From: Sphingomonas baiyangensis
GTDB taxonomy: Bacteria > Pseudomonadota > Alphaproteobacteria > Sphingomonadales > Sphingomonadaceae
Length of the DNA stretch: 64,000 bases
Direction: 5' to 3'
Assembly (NCBI RefSeq): GCF_005144715.1
Contig: NZ_SWKR01000002.1
Span: 1,912,227-1,976,226, forward strand
Positions 25,838 through 40,045 of this stretch are shown one piece after another (within the stretch, counting starts at the first letter, position 1; each line of letters opens with the position of its first letter). The translations under genes were made by a program, and so were the position numbers. The notes beneath the pieces are model-generated. The model searched no databases. It was not told the origin of the DNA and saw only the letters and a list, made by a program, of their open reading frames with translations.

Positions 25838-28516
25838 TTATCCGCTGTTCCTGAGCGCCGTCGCGATCGCGTTGATCGATAACAGAATGCCTTCGCCGAT
25901 CCGCGCATCGGCCTCGCCCGCGCGGTGGCGCTTGAGCAGCTCGATCTGAAGCAGGTTGAGCGGTTCGATATAGGGCAGGCGCAGCCGGATCGAGCTTTCG
26001 AGCGCGGGGCTCTTCTCGAGCAGCCGCGTCTGGCGGGTGATGCCGAGCAGCCCGTCATGCGTCGCCTGCCAGCCGTCACGGATGCGGCCGAACACGGTAT
26101 CGCGCAGGTCCGCATCCTCGACCAGCGCGGCATAGCGCGCCGCGACCCCCATGTCGGACTTGGCGAGCACCATCTCCATGTTGGCAAGCGTCGCCGCGAA
26201 GAACGGCCACCCACTCGCCATCTCGCGCAGCAGCCCCTTGTCGGCAAACGCGTCGATCGCGGCGCCCACGCCGTACCAGCCGGGCAGCATCACGCGCGCC
26301 TGCGCCCAGCTGAACACCCAGGGGATGGCGCGCAGATCCTCGATCGCGTCCGACTTCTTGCGGCTGGCGGGACGCGAGCCGATCTTGAGGCCCGATATCT
26401 CGGCGATCGGCGTCATCTGGCGGAAGAACTGCCGGAAGCCCTCGGTTTGATAGACCAGCCCGCGATAGGCCTTGAACGCCGTGGCCGACAATTCGTCCAT
26501 CGCCGCAGCGAAGCGCGCGGCATCGGCCGGGGCCAGCCGCTCGGGCTCGAGGCTGGCGAGCAGCGTGGCCGATGTCATCGCTTCCAGATTGGTCATCGCG
26601 CTCGCGCGCGTGCCGTATTTGGCGGCGATCACTTCGCCCTGCTCGGTGATGCGGATGCGGCCCTGCACCGTGCCCGGCGGCTGCGCGCGAATGGCGGCAA
26701 ATGCGGAGCCGCCACCGCGCCCAACCGCGCCGCCGCGCCCGTGGAACAGTTGCAGCCCCACCCCGGCATCGGCGAACACCTCGGCCAAGGCCGCCGATCC
26801 GCGCGACAATTGCCAGGTCGAGGTCAGATAGCCGCCATCCTTGTTCGAATCCGAATAGCCGATCATCACTTCCTGATGGCCGCGCGCGCCGGCGATCGCC
26901 GCGACTTCGGGCAGCGCCAGCCAGGCGCGCATCACCTCGGCGCCGCCTTCGAGATCGGCGACGGTCTCGAACAGCGGCACCGCCATGACATGCGCCTGCG
27001 GCGGATCGCCGGGCACGTACAATCCCGCTTCCTTGAGCAGCAGCTGTACCTCGAGCAGGTCCGACAGCGACTGCGCCATCGAGATCACGTAGTTGCGGAT
27101 CGAGGCGCGCCCATAGCGATCATGGGCGCGCGCGGCGGCATGGAGGATCGCGAGCTCGCCTGCCGTCTCGTCCGAATAGGACGCATAGGGGCTGGCGAGC
27201 GGGCGCGGGCTCGCAAGCTCGCGGCGCAACAGCGCCACGCGCGCATCCTCGTTGAGCGCCGCATACCCGCTCTCGACGCCCGCGACCGCGAGTAGCTCGG
27301 CGACGACGCGCTCGTGCACTGCCGCGTTCTGCCGCAGGTCGAGCGTCGCGAGATGAAAGCCGAATATCTCGACCGCGCGGATCAGCCGGCCGAGCGCGCC
27401 GCCGGTGCCGAGCGGCGCATCGCTTGCACCTGCGAGGCCATGCGCGATCGCCGCGAGATCGTCACGCAGCGCCTGCGGGTGCGGATAGGGCTCGCCGGTG
27501 AGCGCGCCGGGGCGCGGGGCGCGCCTGCCGACCAGCTTCTCGTGCGTGGCGGCAAGCCGAGCATAGATGCCCGACAAGGCGCGGCGATAGGGCTCGTCGG
27601 CGCGGCTGGCCGCGGTATCGCCGCTCGCTTCGGCCAGCCGGCCGACATCGCCGTTGACCGGCGTGATCTCGGTCGAGATCGAAAGCTCGGCACCGAGCGC
27701 GTGGACGGCATCGAGATAATGGACCAGCGCGACCTCGGCCGCGCGGCCGAGGGCATGTTCGAGCGCATCGGCGGTGACATAGGGATTGCCGTCGCGATCG
27801 CCGCCGATCCAGCTGCCCAGCCGCAGGAAGCCGGGCGTGCGCCGCCCCAGCGCGCGGTCCCAGCGTGCATAGAGCGCGGGCAGCGCGGGCAGGAACACGT
27901 CGCGCATGTAGCTGAGCGCGGTTTCGACCTCGTCGGCGACGTACAGCCGTTCGCGCCGCAGCACGCGCGTCTGCCACAAGAGCGCGATCTGGCGCAGGAT
28001 CGCCTGCTCGACGCGGTCGCCGTCCTCGGTTTCCTCGATCCCGCGGTCCATGAGCGCCAGCAATTCGGCGATGCGGTTACGATGGTCGATCATCGACTTG
28101 CGCCGCACTTCGGTGGGGTGCGCGGTGAGCACGGGGGCGACCAGCGCCTGCTCCATCAGCGCCACGACCTGATCGCGCTCGACGCCGCGCTCGGCGAGCT
28201 TCGCCAGCGCATGCGCGACATCGGCTGATTCCTCGCGCGCTACCCCCTGCCGGTCCTCGGCGAGGTTGGCAAGCATCGAGAACAGCATGAAGCCGCGCAG
28301 GAAATCGAGCGTTTCGTCGAGGCTGAGGCGATCAATACCCGGATCGATCGCGTCGGCGCCGGCGATGCCGCGATGGCGGTCGACCGAGGTAGAGCGGATA
28401 TATTCGGTGCGGCGGAACAGTTCCTCGCCGCCATAGGCGCGGATGACGTCGCCTAGCAGCCGCCCGAGGAAGCGGATGTCGGGATTGTTCGCGATCGATG
28501 GTAAGCTGGCCATCAT
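25838..28516 (-). CDS. ppc: phosphoenolpyruvate carboxylase
   Basis: An 892-residue enzyme. Conserved elements include the catalytic His segment VLTAHPTEVRRKS, LGSWIGGDRDGNP, the PEP-binding GYSDSNKDGGYL, the mobile loop FHGRGGAVGRGGG and the family's C-terminus (INAIATALRNSG). It carboxylates PEP to oxaloacetate to replenish the TCA cycle. Length is normal. It is a single gene. Confidence 0.97.
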   Translation of the reverse strand: MMASLPSIANNPDIRFLGRLLGDVIRAYGGEELFRRTEYIRSTSVDRHRGIAGADAIDPGIDRLSLDETLDFLRGFMLFSMLANLAEDRQGVAREESADVAHALAKLAERGVERDQVVALMEQALVAPVLTAHPTEVRRKSMIDHRNRIAELLALMDRGIEETEDGDRVEQAILRQIALLWQTRVLRRERLYVADEVETALSYMRDVFLPALPALYARWDRALGRRTPGFLRLGSWIGGDRDGNPYVTADALEHALGRAAEVALVHYLDAVHALGAELSISTEITPVNGDVGRLAEASGDTAASRADEPYRRALSGIYARLAATHEKLVGRRAPRPGALTGEPYPHPQALRDDLAAIAHGLAGASDAPLGTGGALGRLIRAVEIFGFHLATLDLRQNAAVHERVVAELLAVAGVESGYAALNEDARVALLRRELASPRPLASPYASYSDETAGELAILHAAARAHDRYGRASIRNYVISMAQSLSDLLEVQLLLKEAGLYVPGDPPQAHVMAVPLFETVADLEGGAEVMRAWLALPEVAAIAGARGHQEVMIGYSDSNKDGGYLTSTWQLSRGSAALAEVFADAGVGLQLFHGRGGAVGRGGGSAFAAIRAQPPGTVQGRIRITEQGEVIAAKYGTRASAMTNLEAMTSATLLASLEPERLAPADAARFAAAMDELSATAFKAYRGLVYQTEGFRQFFRQMTPIAEISGLKIGSRPASRKKSDAIEDLRAIPWVFSWAQARVMLPGWYGVGAAIDAFADKGLLREMASGWPFFAATLANMEMVLAKSDMGVAARYAALVEDADLRDTVFGRIRDGWQATHDGLLGITRQTRLLEKSPALESSIRLRLPYIEPLNLLQIELLKRHRAGEADARIGEGILLSINAIATALRNSG

Positions 28517-28592
28517 GCTTCGCTGCTTTGCAGCGGCGATGGCGTCAACGCATTATTCGATAATTCGTATGCCGCGCATACGCAATTTCATT

Positions 28593-28997
28593 TCAGTTTC
28601 GTGTCACCAAGCTGAGCAGGACCTTGGCCGTGCCGCGGCTGACGATGCCCAGTTCGCGCGCGGCCGCCTTCGACAGGTCGATCGCGCGGCTCTTCACGAA
28701 CGGTCCGCGATCGTTGATGCGCACCACCACACTCTTGCCGCTCAGCGCATCGGTCACGCGCACCAGGCTGCCAAAGGGCAGCGTGCGATGCGCTGCCGTC
28801 AGCTGCTCGGGATCGCATTTCTCGCCGCTGGCGGTGCGGTTGCCCGCAATCTCGCGCCCGAAGAAGCTGGCAAGGCCGGCGCCCAATTGCTCGATCACCG
28901 AATGCGGCTCGGCCTTGTCTTCGGCCAGAGCGGGCGTCGCGATCGTGCAGAGCAGCGCGGAACCCAGAATCGCGAACGAGCGTTTTGCGAGCGACAA
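28593..28997 (-). CDS. septal-ring lytic transglycosylase RlpA-like protein
   Basis: About 134 residues. The signal peptide (RSFAILGSALLCTIATPALA) is followed by a double-psi beta-barrel: SFFGREIAGNRTASGEKCDP, LPFGSLVRVTD, VVVRINDRGPFVKSRAIDLS, which includes the catalytic-type Asp of RlpA. It should act on denuded peptidoglycan in the periplasm. No ATG fits: a TTG at 28997 lies after AAGGGGAAACGA and gives a good signal peptide, while a GTG at 29027 is possible. There is no SPOR domain, so this is a short form. Confidence 0.85.
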   Translation of the reverse strand: MSLAKRSFAILGSALLCTIATPALAEDKAEPHSVIEQLGAGLASFFGREIAGNRTASGEKCDPEQLTAAHRTLPFGSLVRVTDALSGKSVVVRINDRGPFVKSRAIDLSKAAARELGIVSRGTAKVLLSLVTRN

Positions 28998-29060
28998 ATC
29001 GTTTCCCCTTGCAGCCCTTGCCTGCACGCAGGCGTACCGAAGGGCCGCAAGGGGTAAAGA

Positions 29061-32505
<3,445 letters not shown>

Positions 32506-32613
32506 GGCCCCCCCGGATAGCCGTGCGATGGTTAAGCACCGATTTGCGGTGCTCGTTACGCTACGGTATCCGTTTGGCAAGCGATATCGGCGCGCGCGAG
32601 CCGCCGCGATCGG

Positions 32614-33963
32614 TCAGCGCTGGCCACCCGCACGCTGCGGTCCGCCACGGCCGCCGCCGCCCGGACGACCGCCGCGACGCTGCTGGCCGCCGGGCCGTGC
32701 GCGCGCATCGCCCGCGGGCTTGGCGGCGTGCGTCGCGCGCGGACGGCGCGGACCCTGTTCCTGGCGCGGCCGATCGGGCCGCTCGGCGGGAATGGGGCCG
32801 ACGCGGCTGTTACGGATGCGCTCGGATTCGGCCTGGAAATTCTCGGGCAGCGGCACCACCGGAATGCTCTGGCGCGTCAGCTTCTCGATGCCGCGCAGAT
32901 AGGCGCGCTCGTCATCGGCGCAGAAGGCATAGGCGATGCCGTCTTTGCCCGCGCGTGCGGTACGGCCGATGCGGTGGACATATTGCTCGGCCACGTTGGG
33001 CAGCTCGAAGTTGAGCACATGGCTGACGCCCGGCACATCGATGCCGCGCGCGGCGATGTCGGTGGCGACGAGGATCTTGACGGTGCCCGCGCGGAACGCT
33101 GCAAGCGCCTTCTCGCGCTGCGGCTGGCTCTTGTTGCCGTGGATCGCATTGGCGGCGATGCCGTTGGTGGCGAGCAGCTTCACGACGCGATCGGCGCCGT
33201 GCTTGGTGCGCGTGAACACCAGCGCGCGCTCGACATCGTTCTTCTGGAAGAACAGCGTCAGCAGCGCCTGCTTTTCGGCCTGGTTGATGAACGTCACATA
33301 TTGCTCGACGCGCTCGGCAGTCGACGAAACCGGAGTCACGCGCACTTCGGCGGGATCGGTCAGGAACTTGTCGGCCAGTTCCTTGATGTCGCGCGGCATC
33401 GTCGCCGAGAAGAACAGGCTCTGGCGATCGACGGGCAGCATCGCCACGATCTTGCGCAGCGTATGGATGAAGCCGAGGTCGAGCATCTGGTCGGCCTCGT
33501 CGAGCACGAGGATCTCGAGATCGGCAAGGCTCATGCAGCGCTGCTCGATCAGGTCCATCAGCCGGCCCGGCGTGGCGACGAGGATATCGACGCCCGCTGC
33601 GGTATCGCGGCGGTTGCGCGCGATGGGCGTGCCGCCGAACACGGTGGCAACGTTGAGCTTGGTGTATTTGGCGTAGGCGCGCGCCGAATCGGCGATCTGG
33701 CTCGCCAGCTCGCGCGTGGGCGCCAGCACGAGCATCCGGCAGCGCATCGGCTTGCGGCGGATATTGGCCTTCACCAGCCGGTCGATCGAGGGAAGCATGA
33801 ACGCGGCGGTCTTGCCGGTGCCCGTCTGCGCGATGCCGAGCAGATCGCGGCCCTCGAGTAGCGGCGGGATCGACTGGAGCTGGATTGGCGTCGGCGTGTC
33901 GTAATTCTTGTGCGCGAGCGCGTCGAGCACGGCCCGCGAAAGGCCAAGCGACTGGAATGTCAT
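32614..33963 (-). CDS. DEAD-box ATP-dependent RNA helicase (RhlE-like)
   Basis: A 449-residue helicase with all core motifs: Q motif (YDTPTPIQLQSIPPLL), I (AQTGTGKT), Ia (APTRELASQ), II (DEAD), III (SAT), IV-VI (RALVFTRT, TDIAARGID, HRIGRTARAG). The last 70 residues are Arg/Gly/Pro-rich, an unstructured RNA-binding tail common in RhlE-type proteins of Alphaproteobacteria. It acts in RNA unwinding, for instance in ribosome assembly or cold adaptation. Start is MTFQSLGL at 33963. Confidence 0.93.
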   Translation of the reverse strand: MTFQSLGLSRAVLDALAHKNYDTPTPIQLQSIPPLLEGRDLLGIAQTGTGKTAAFMLPSIDRLVKANIRRKPMRCRMLVLAPTRELASQIADSARAYAKYTKLNVATVFGGTPIARNRRDTAAGVDILVATPGRLMDLIEQRCMSLADLEILVLDEADQMLDLGFIHTLRKIVAMLPVDRQSLFFSATMPRDIKELADKFLTDPAEVRVTPVSSTAERVEQYVTFINQAEKQALLTLFFQKNDVERALVFTRTKHGADRVVKLLATNGIAANAIHGNKSQPQREKALAAFRAGTVKILVATDIAARGIDVPGVSHVLNFELPNVAEQYVHRIGRTARAGKDGIAYAFCADDERAYLRGIEKLTRQSIPVVPLPENFQAESERIRNSRVGPIPAERPDRPRQEQGPRRPRATHAAKPAGDARARPGGQQRRGGRPGGGGRGGPQRAGGQR

Positions 33964-34147
33964 GAAGATAGACTCGTTCTTTGCGCACCGGGCGCAACCA
34001 GACGCACGGCGGGCGGGGGTGAAAGGCACCCCGCGTGACTTGGGAAGCTGGTCGGTCGCGACGCGAGCCTGGACGGTTTCCCGCCCGATCACGCTGCTTG
34101 GGTAAGCGTCGCTGCGCTGCGGCAAATGGGCGCAATCGCCCGCCAAG

Positions 34148-35233
34148 TCAAGCCGGCGCGGCCTCGCCACCCGAAAGCACTGCACCCTGCCCCACCACCA
34201 TGTGCGTCGCATCGCTGCCGACGGCATCGAACAGCGCAGGCTCGGTGCCCGTCATCCACACCTGCCCGCGCCCCGCAAGCTGCGCGAACAGCGCGGCGCG
34301 ACGCGCGGGATCGAGATGCGCGGCCACCTCGTCGAGCAGCAGCACGGGCGGTGTGCCGGTCCGCGCGGCAACGATTCCGGCATGCGCGAGCACCATACCC
34401 AGCAGCAGCGCCTTCTGCTCGCCGGTCGAACACTGCGCCGCCGCCTGGCGCTGGTCACGGTCGTGCACCAGCAGATCGGCACGATGCGGCCCCACGAGCG
34501 CGCGGCCCGCCGCCGCATCGCGCGCGCGCGCCTCGCGCAGCGCCGCCGCAAGCATCGCGCCATCGCCCTGCCATCCGTCGATCGCCAGCGCCGCGCGTGG
34601 AAAGGCGCCCGGCGCGCGATCGCCAAGATGCGCATCGAGCAGCGCCACCGCGTGCCGGCGCGCGGCGTCGAGCGCAGCGCCATGCTCGGCCATCCGCGCC
34701 TCGAGCGCCGCCAGCCAGTCAGCATCGGGGCGTGCATCACCCGCCAGCAGCGCATTGCGCTCGCGCATGGCGGCCTCGTAGCGCGCGGCATGTGCTGCGT
34801 GCGACGGAGCGAGCGCCAGCACCAGCCGGTCGAGAAAGCGACGCCGTTCGCCCGGCGGCTCGACGAACAGCCGGTCCATCGCCGGCGTCAGCCAGAGCAC
34901 GCTCAGCCGCTCGGCAAGTGAGGCCAGGCTTGCTGCGCCGCCGTTGATGCGAACCACGCGCCGCTCGGGCGCCTCAGGCTGCGTGCCAGTGCCGATCGCA
35001 TCGCCCGAGCCCAGCGTGGCAGCCACGCCGAAGCCGCCGCCGCCGCCCTGCCGCGCCATCGCGCCGAAACGCGCGCGTCGCAGCCCGCGCCCCGGCGCCA
35101 GCAGCGATACGGCTTCGAGAATGTTGGTTTTTCCCGCACCGTTGGCACCCGTCAGCACCACGAAGGCCGGGCCGGGGTGCAGCACGGCATCGCGATGGTT
35201 GCGAAAGTCCGACAGGCTCAGGCGGGTCAGCAT
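34148..35233 (-). CDS. recF: DNA replication and repair protein RecF
   Basis: A 361-residue SMC-like ATPase. Walker [18 protein letters not shown] follows the N-terminal [12 protein letters not shown]. The ABC signature is in [17 protein letters not shown] and Walker B in [15 protein letters not shown]. It loads RecA at gaps together with RecO and RecR. A single gene. Confidence 0.95.
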   Translation of the reverse strand: MLTRLSLSDFRNHRDAVLHPGPAFVVLTGANGAGKTNILEAVSLLAPGRGLRRARFGAMARQGGGGGFGVAATLGSGDAIGTGTQPEAPERRVVRINGGAASLASLAERLSVLWLTPAMDRLFVEPPGERRRFLDRLVLALAPSHAAHAARYEAAMRERNALLAGDARPDADWLAALEARMAEHGAALDAARRHAVALLDAHLGDRAPGAFPRAALAIDGWQGDGAMLAAALREARARDAAAGRALVGPHRADLLVHDRDQRQAAAQCSTGEQKALLLGMVLAHAGIVAARTGTPPVLLLDEVAAHLDPARRAALFAQLAGRGQVWMTGTEPALFDAVGSDATHMVVGQGAVLSGGEAAPA

Positions 35234-35347
35234 CCCTGCCCCCTTAGCGCGCGGACTTCGCAGCGGAAACGGCCGGCTTCGATACGGTCACGCAACCTTC
35301 ATCCGCCCAGCGGGTTGAGTTGCCCGCAAACAACGATGGAATGCACG

Positions 35348-35692
35348 ATGTCCTACCGCCTTGCCCTCTCGCTTGCCCTCGTCCCGCTTGCCGCGGCATG
35401 CTCGCCGCAGACCCCGCAGGAGCAGCGTGCCGAAGCGCTGCGCGACGAGGCAGACGCGCAGGCCGATGCCATCGAGGCGGCGGCCGACAATCAGGCCGCG
35501 CAGATGGAGTCGCAGGCAGCGCAACTCGTCGAGCAGGCCGGCCCGTCCGAGAGCTTCGAGGCGCAGCGCCTGAAGGTGCAGGCCGATTCGCTCAAGGAGC
35601 AGGCAAAGCTCGTGCGCCGCGAGGCCGAAGCCAAGGCGCGCGCCGCGCGTGACCGCGGCGAGGCCGAAGCCAGCGCATTGCTGGCACAGTAA
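35348..35692 (+). CDS. small coiled-coil lipoprotein
   Basis: A 114-residue protein. Signal sequence LALSLALVPLAAACS gives a lipobox with Cys18. Residues 20-114 are almost wholly Ala/Glu/Gln/Arg-rich heptad-like sequence (EALRDEADAQADAIEAAADN, VQADSLKEQAKLVRREAEAK), predicting a long coiled coil in the periplasm. ATG 35336 is an alternative start. No named family is recognised. Confidence 0.75.
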   Translation: MSYRLALSLALVPLAAACSPQTPQEQRAEALRDEADAQADAIEAAADNQAAQMESQAAQLVEQAGPSESFEAQRLKVQADSLKEQAKLVRREAEAKARAARDRGEAEASALLAQ

Positions 35693-35695
35693 CGC

Positions 35696-36445
35696 TCAGA
35701 TCCCCTGCAAGCCGGCGGCGCGCAGATGACCCTGCGCGCGCCGGTAAGCAACCGGATCGCCGATGCCCAGGCGGCGCCGCGCGACCGCGATCGGCTCGGC
35801 CAGCAACGCCTCATAGTCCTCGCCATGCAACCAGCGCGCGCGGCGACCGTGGCGCCACCCCTCGATCACCGCCCGGGCGAACAGCGTGTTGCCGGTAACG
35901 CGCACGCTCTTGATTGCGGCACCGGCGGCGATGAACGCCCAGCCGAGCCCGCCGGTCTGCGCATAGCTGAACGCGACGAGGCACGCCTCGCCCAGCGGCT
36001 CCTCGGCGGTGTAGCCGGTCAGCACGTGCCAGATATCGTGAATGTCGCGTTCGCGCCTGCCGAACCACGCATAGGGATGCTCGACGTCGCGCCAGTCGGG
36101 ATTGTCCGACGTGCTGATCTCGGCAAGCCCGTTGGCGGAGAAACCCGTGCGGTCGAGGAACGCGCGATACTCGGCACCAACCGTCCCGGCGGGCAGCGAC
36201 TCGAGCCACGCACGGTCCGAAAAGCGCTGCGCCAGCTCGGTCCGTCGATAGGCGATACGGCCGCCCTCGGGATGCGCGAGCAGGCGGAGATAATTGCGGT
36301 GGCTCACATCGGCGTTGAGCGCGCGCATGATGCGAAAGACCTGCGTCGTATCCTCGGCATCGGCAAGCAGGCGCCGCAACGCCTTGAATGCGGCGCCCCA
36401 GTCGCGGCGCAGCGGACGGCCCGGGTTGATCGTCGTTACGCTCAT
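35696..36445 (-). CDS. Coq4 family ubiquinone-biosynthesis protein
   Basis: A 249-residue protein with the metal-binding HDxxH motif in RRERDIHDIWHVLTGY and the following FSYAQTGGLGWAFIA segment of Coq4. In Alphaproteobacteria Coq4 acts in ubiquinone biosynthesis, where recent work on the family points to C1 decarboxylation/hydroxylation of the ring. The ATG at 36445 is chosen because the N-terminus then matches the family; an upstream open frame has no homology. Confidence 0.88.
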   Translation of the reverse strand: MSVTTINPGRPLRRDWGAAFKALRRLLADAEDTTQVFRIMRALNADVSHRNYLRLLAHPEGGRIAYRRTELAQRFSDRAWLESLPAGTVGAEYRAFLDRTGFSANGLAEISTSDNPDWRDVEHPYAWFGRRERDIHDIWHVLTGYTAEEPLGEACLVAFSYAQTGGLGWAFIAAGAAIKSVRVTGNTLFARAVIEGWRHGRRARWLHGEDYEALLAEPIAVARRRLGIGDPVAYRRAQGHLRAAGLQGI

Positions 36446-36595
36446 CTTCGCGCCCCTGTTACTGACAGTAGTGTCAATAGTCCGATCGCGGCGAGCCGAC
36501 AAGTCCCGGCGACGTCGGTCCGGCGGGCATGGCTCTGCCCGCCCTATGCCGCCCCCTCTCGACTTCGCGCGCGTCTCGCCCGATAGGCCGCGCAC

Positions 36596-38179
<1,584 letters not shown>

Positions 38180-38236
38180 GGGGGAGCGGACCGCCGCCGC
38201 GTCATTCCGGGGCTGATGGTCATCGGCCTGACCCAG

Positions 38237-38395
38237 CCGTTCGTCCTGAGTAGCCGCCGAGTAGCTGCGCAGCAGCGTATCGAGGTGGAGTATCGAAGGA
38301 CCTGTTGTCAGGCGCCAACGGTGCTTCGATACTAGTCCTCGATACGCGCCTACGGCGCTACTCGGCCTATACTCAGTATGAACGGGTGGAGGGCT
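38237..38395. repeat. REP-like long inverted repeat
   Basis: The left arm begins CCGTTCGTCCTGAGTAG and contains GCGTATCGAGG; the right arm contains CCTCGATACGCGCC and ends CTCAGTATGAACGG. The roughly 60-nt arms are imperfectly complementary and would form a long hairpin between prfC and the convergent cyclophilin gene. It belongs to the class of TATCGAG/GAGTAGC intergenic repeats. Confidence 0.7.
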
Positions 38396-38408
38396 GGCAT
38401 CGTTGTGG

Positions 38409-39317
38409 TCAACGCGCCGGGCGTACCGGCACCGGCACGTTGCACACATCGGCCCCGCCGGCGGGCACGTTGAAGAACGCATCGCGGCGATTGGCGCGCG
38501 CCTCGGCATAAGCCCTGAAGCTCGCGCTGTCGGTCGAGAGCGATTCGAACGCCGGCCGCTCGGCGGCAGGAAGGTCGCTCGCCAGGCGGATGCGCGCGAT
38601 CGGCGTCCGCTCGGCTGCCGTCTTGTAGAAACCCAGCGCCTCGGTTCCGCGCGGCAGGCTGGAGAGATGCTCGATTCCGGCGATCACGCGCCCCACCAGC
38701 GCGATGTTGCGATCGAGATGGCGCGGCGCGTGGCCGATGACGGCATAGAGCTCGGCGCCGCTCCCCGTATCGGGTGCCAGATTGCGCCCCACGCCCACCA
38801 TGCCATAGCAATGGACGGGCCAGGCGCGATCGCCCGCAAAGCCGATCGGCCAGCCGCGATACAGCCCCTCGCCCGCGGCATAGGGCGTGCGCGCCTCGCG
38901 CGCCGCGATGCCGGCGGGGGGCAGCGCGATCGTATATTGCGTCGCCGGCGCCGGCCGAATGCCGGCAGGAAGCGGCTTCTTCTCGGTCGCGTCGCCCCAC
39001 TGGACGACATAATTGTCCTGCACGCGATTGACACTCGTGCCGTCCCACCAGCGCGCGGATGCCAGCGTGCGGATGTTGGCGATCCATCCTTGTGCGAAGG
39101 GCGCCGGCATCAGTTCGATTACCGCACGCCGCGCACGGCCGGCAGCGTCGGGCGCCAGATCGACGACGAGCAGATTCGACGCGTCGATCGACACCCAGTC
39201 GGCTGCCGGCGCCGCCGCCGCGATCTCGCCGGGCGCGCGCGCATCGGGCGCGACACGCCCCTGCGACTGCGCGGCCGAAGCCTGGACGAGGGCGAATGCT
39301 GCAAGGATCGCGATCAT
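38409..39317 (-). CDS. exported cyclophilin-type peptidyl-prolyl isomerase
   Basis: A 302-residue protein with a signal peptide (IAILAAFALVQASAAQ). The cyclophilin domain begins WVSIDASNLLVVDL, with ELMPAPFAQGWIANIRTLA and WWDGTSVNRVQDNYVVQWGD, then the longer form found in proteobacterial periplasmic cyclophilins (CYGMVGVGRN, AELYAVIGHAPRHLDRNIAL). It should catalyse prolyl isomerisation in the periplasm. ATG 39317 is chosen over a TTG upstream. Confidence 0.88.
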   Translation of the reverse strand: MIAILAAFALVQASAAQSQGRVAPDARAPGEIAAAAPAADWVSIDASNLLVVDLAPDAAGRARRAVIELMPAPFAQGWIANIRTLASARWWDGTSVNRVQDNYVVQWGDATEKKPLPAGIRPAPATQYTIALPPAGIAAREARTPYAAGEGLYRGWPIGFAGDRAWPVHCYGMVGVGRNLAPDTGSGAELYAVIGHAPRHLDRNIALVGRVIAGIEHLSSLPRGTEALGFYKTAAERTPIARIRLASDLPAAERPAFESLSTDSASFRAYAEARANRRDAFFNVPAGGADVCNVPVPVRPAR

Positions 39318-39422
39318 GGCGGCGATGCTGCCCCCATAAGCCGCACGTTGCAATGCCGGCGGCTGCGCCGCCCGGCTTGCGCACCCCGCCCGCCTCGCCT
39401 AAGCGCCCGCTTCCGGCAATGC

Positions 39423-39513
39423 GGAGCGGTGGCCGAGTGGTCGAAGGCGCTCGCCTGGAAAGTGAGTATACGGCAAAACCGTATCGAGGGTTCGAATCCC
39501 TCCCGCTCCGCCA
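39423..39513 (+). tRNA. tRNA-Ser (anticodon GGA)
   Basis: A 91-nt class II tRNA. The acceptor stem GGAGCGG pairs with CCGCTCC, with discriminator G and encoded CCA. The anticodon loop CTGGAAA closed by CTCGC/GTGAG gives anticodon GGA. The long variable arm TACGG-CAAAA-CCGTA is diagnostic of tRNA-Ser. The T-loop reads GGGTTCGAATCCC. The 3' end borders a phage-like island. Confidence 0.97.
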
Positions 39514-40045
39514 CCAAGTCTGCGGCTATCAGGGAAGAGGGTAGCTGCACCGCCGAAAGCCGCAAATTTGCGCCCTTTCGAGACGCCATGCGTACCAACA
39601 GACCTACTCTCCCGTCCTAGAACCTCGCTTTTTGCACCATTTTCTCCGGGCTGCAGCCCGGCAGTACCGTTTGGTGTTGTCCTTCATAAAAATGGCAGTT
39701 TCACCCTGTTTTCGCGCAGTAACAGGGAAACGAATGGCGCTTCTTGAACAGGGACTGGTGCCGGTACTCGTGTTTTCAAGCGCTTAGGCGCCCGGCCTAG
39801 TATATGTGACATCGATGTAACAGGGAGGAATCCTAAGAATATCACACGTCACAGGGACGATATTTGCGCACCGCCCACCTCTCCGCCTGGCGAGCAGCGA
39901 GCCCTTTCAATTTTAAAAGTCTGGTCTTAGAAAGACTGCGGACACGGTTACCGCCCTCGGGCAGGTGACTGGCCGACCCCACCACGGAGCATCATGTCGT
40001 CTGAATTTCAGTCGGCAGAGGTTTTGAACGGTCCGGGGATCATCG
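39514..40045. other. attachment-site-like region behind tRNA-Ser
   Basis: No gene is seen in 530 bp. It contains a perfect 16-bp palindrome CCGGGCTGCAGCCCGG (39646-39661) and four direct copies of ACAGGGA at 39723, 39749, 39820 and 39851, plus an inverted copy near 39704. Such spaced short repeats next to a tRNA 3' end resemble integrase arm sites. No integrase gene remains in the window and no second copy of the tRNA end was found. Confidence 0.45.
39646..39661. repeat. perfect 16-bp palindrome
   Basis: CCGGGCTGCAGCCCGG lies 130 bp behind the tRNA-Ser gene. It could be a recombination or protein-binding site. There is no T-run directly after it, but TTTTCT precedes it on the + strand, so on the - strand AGAAAA follows, which does not suit a terminator. 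Confidence 0.5.
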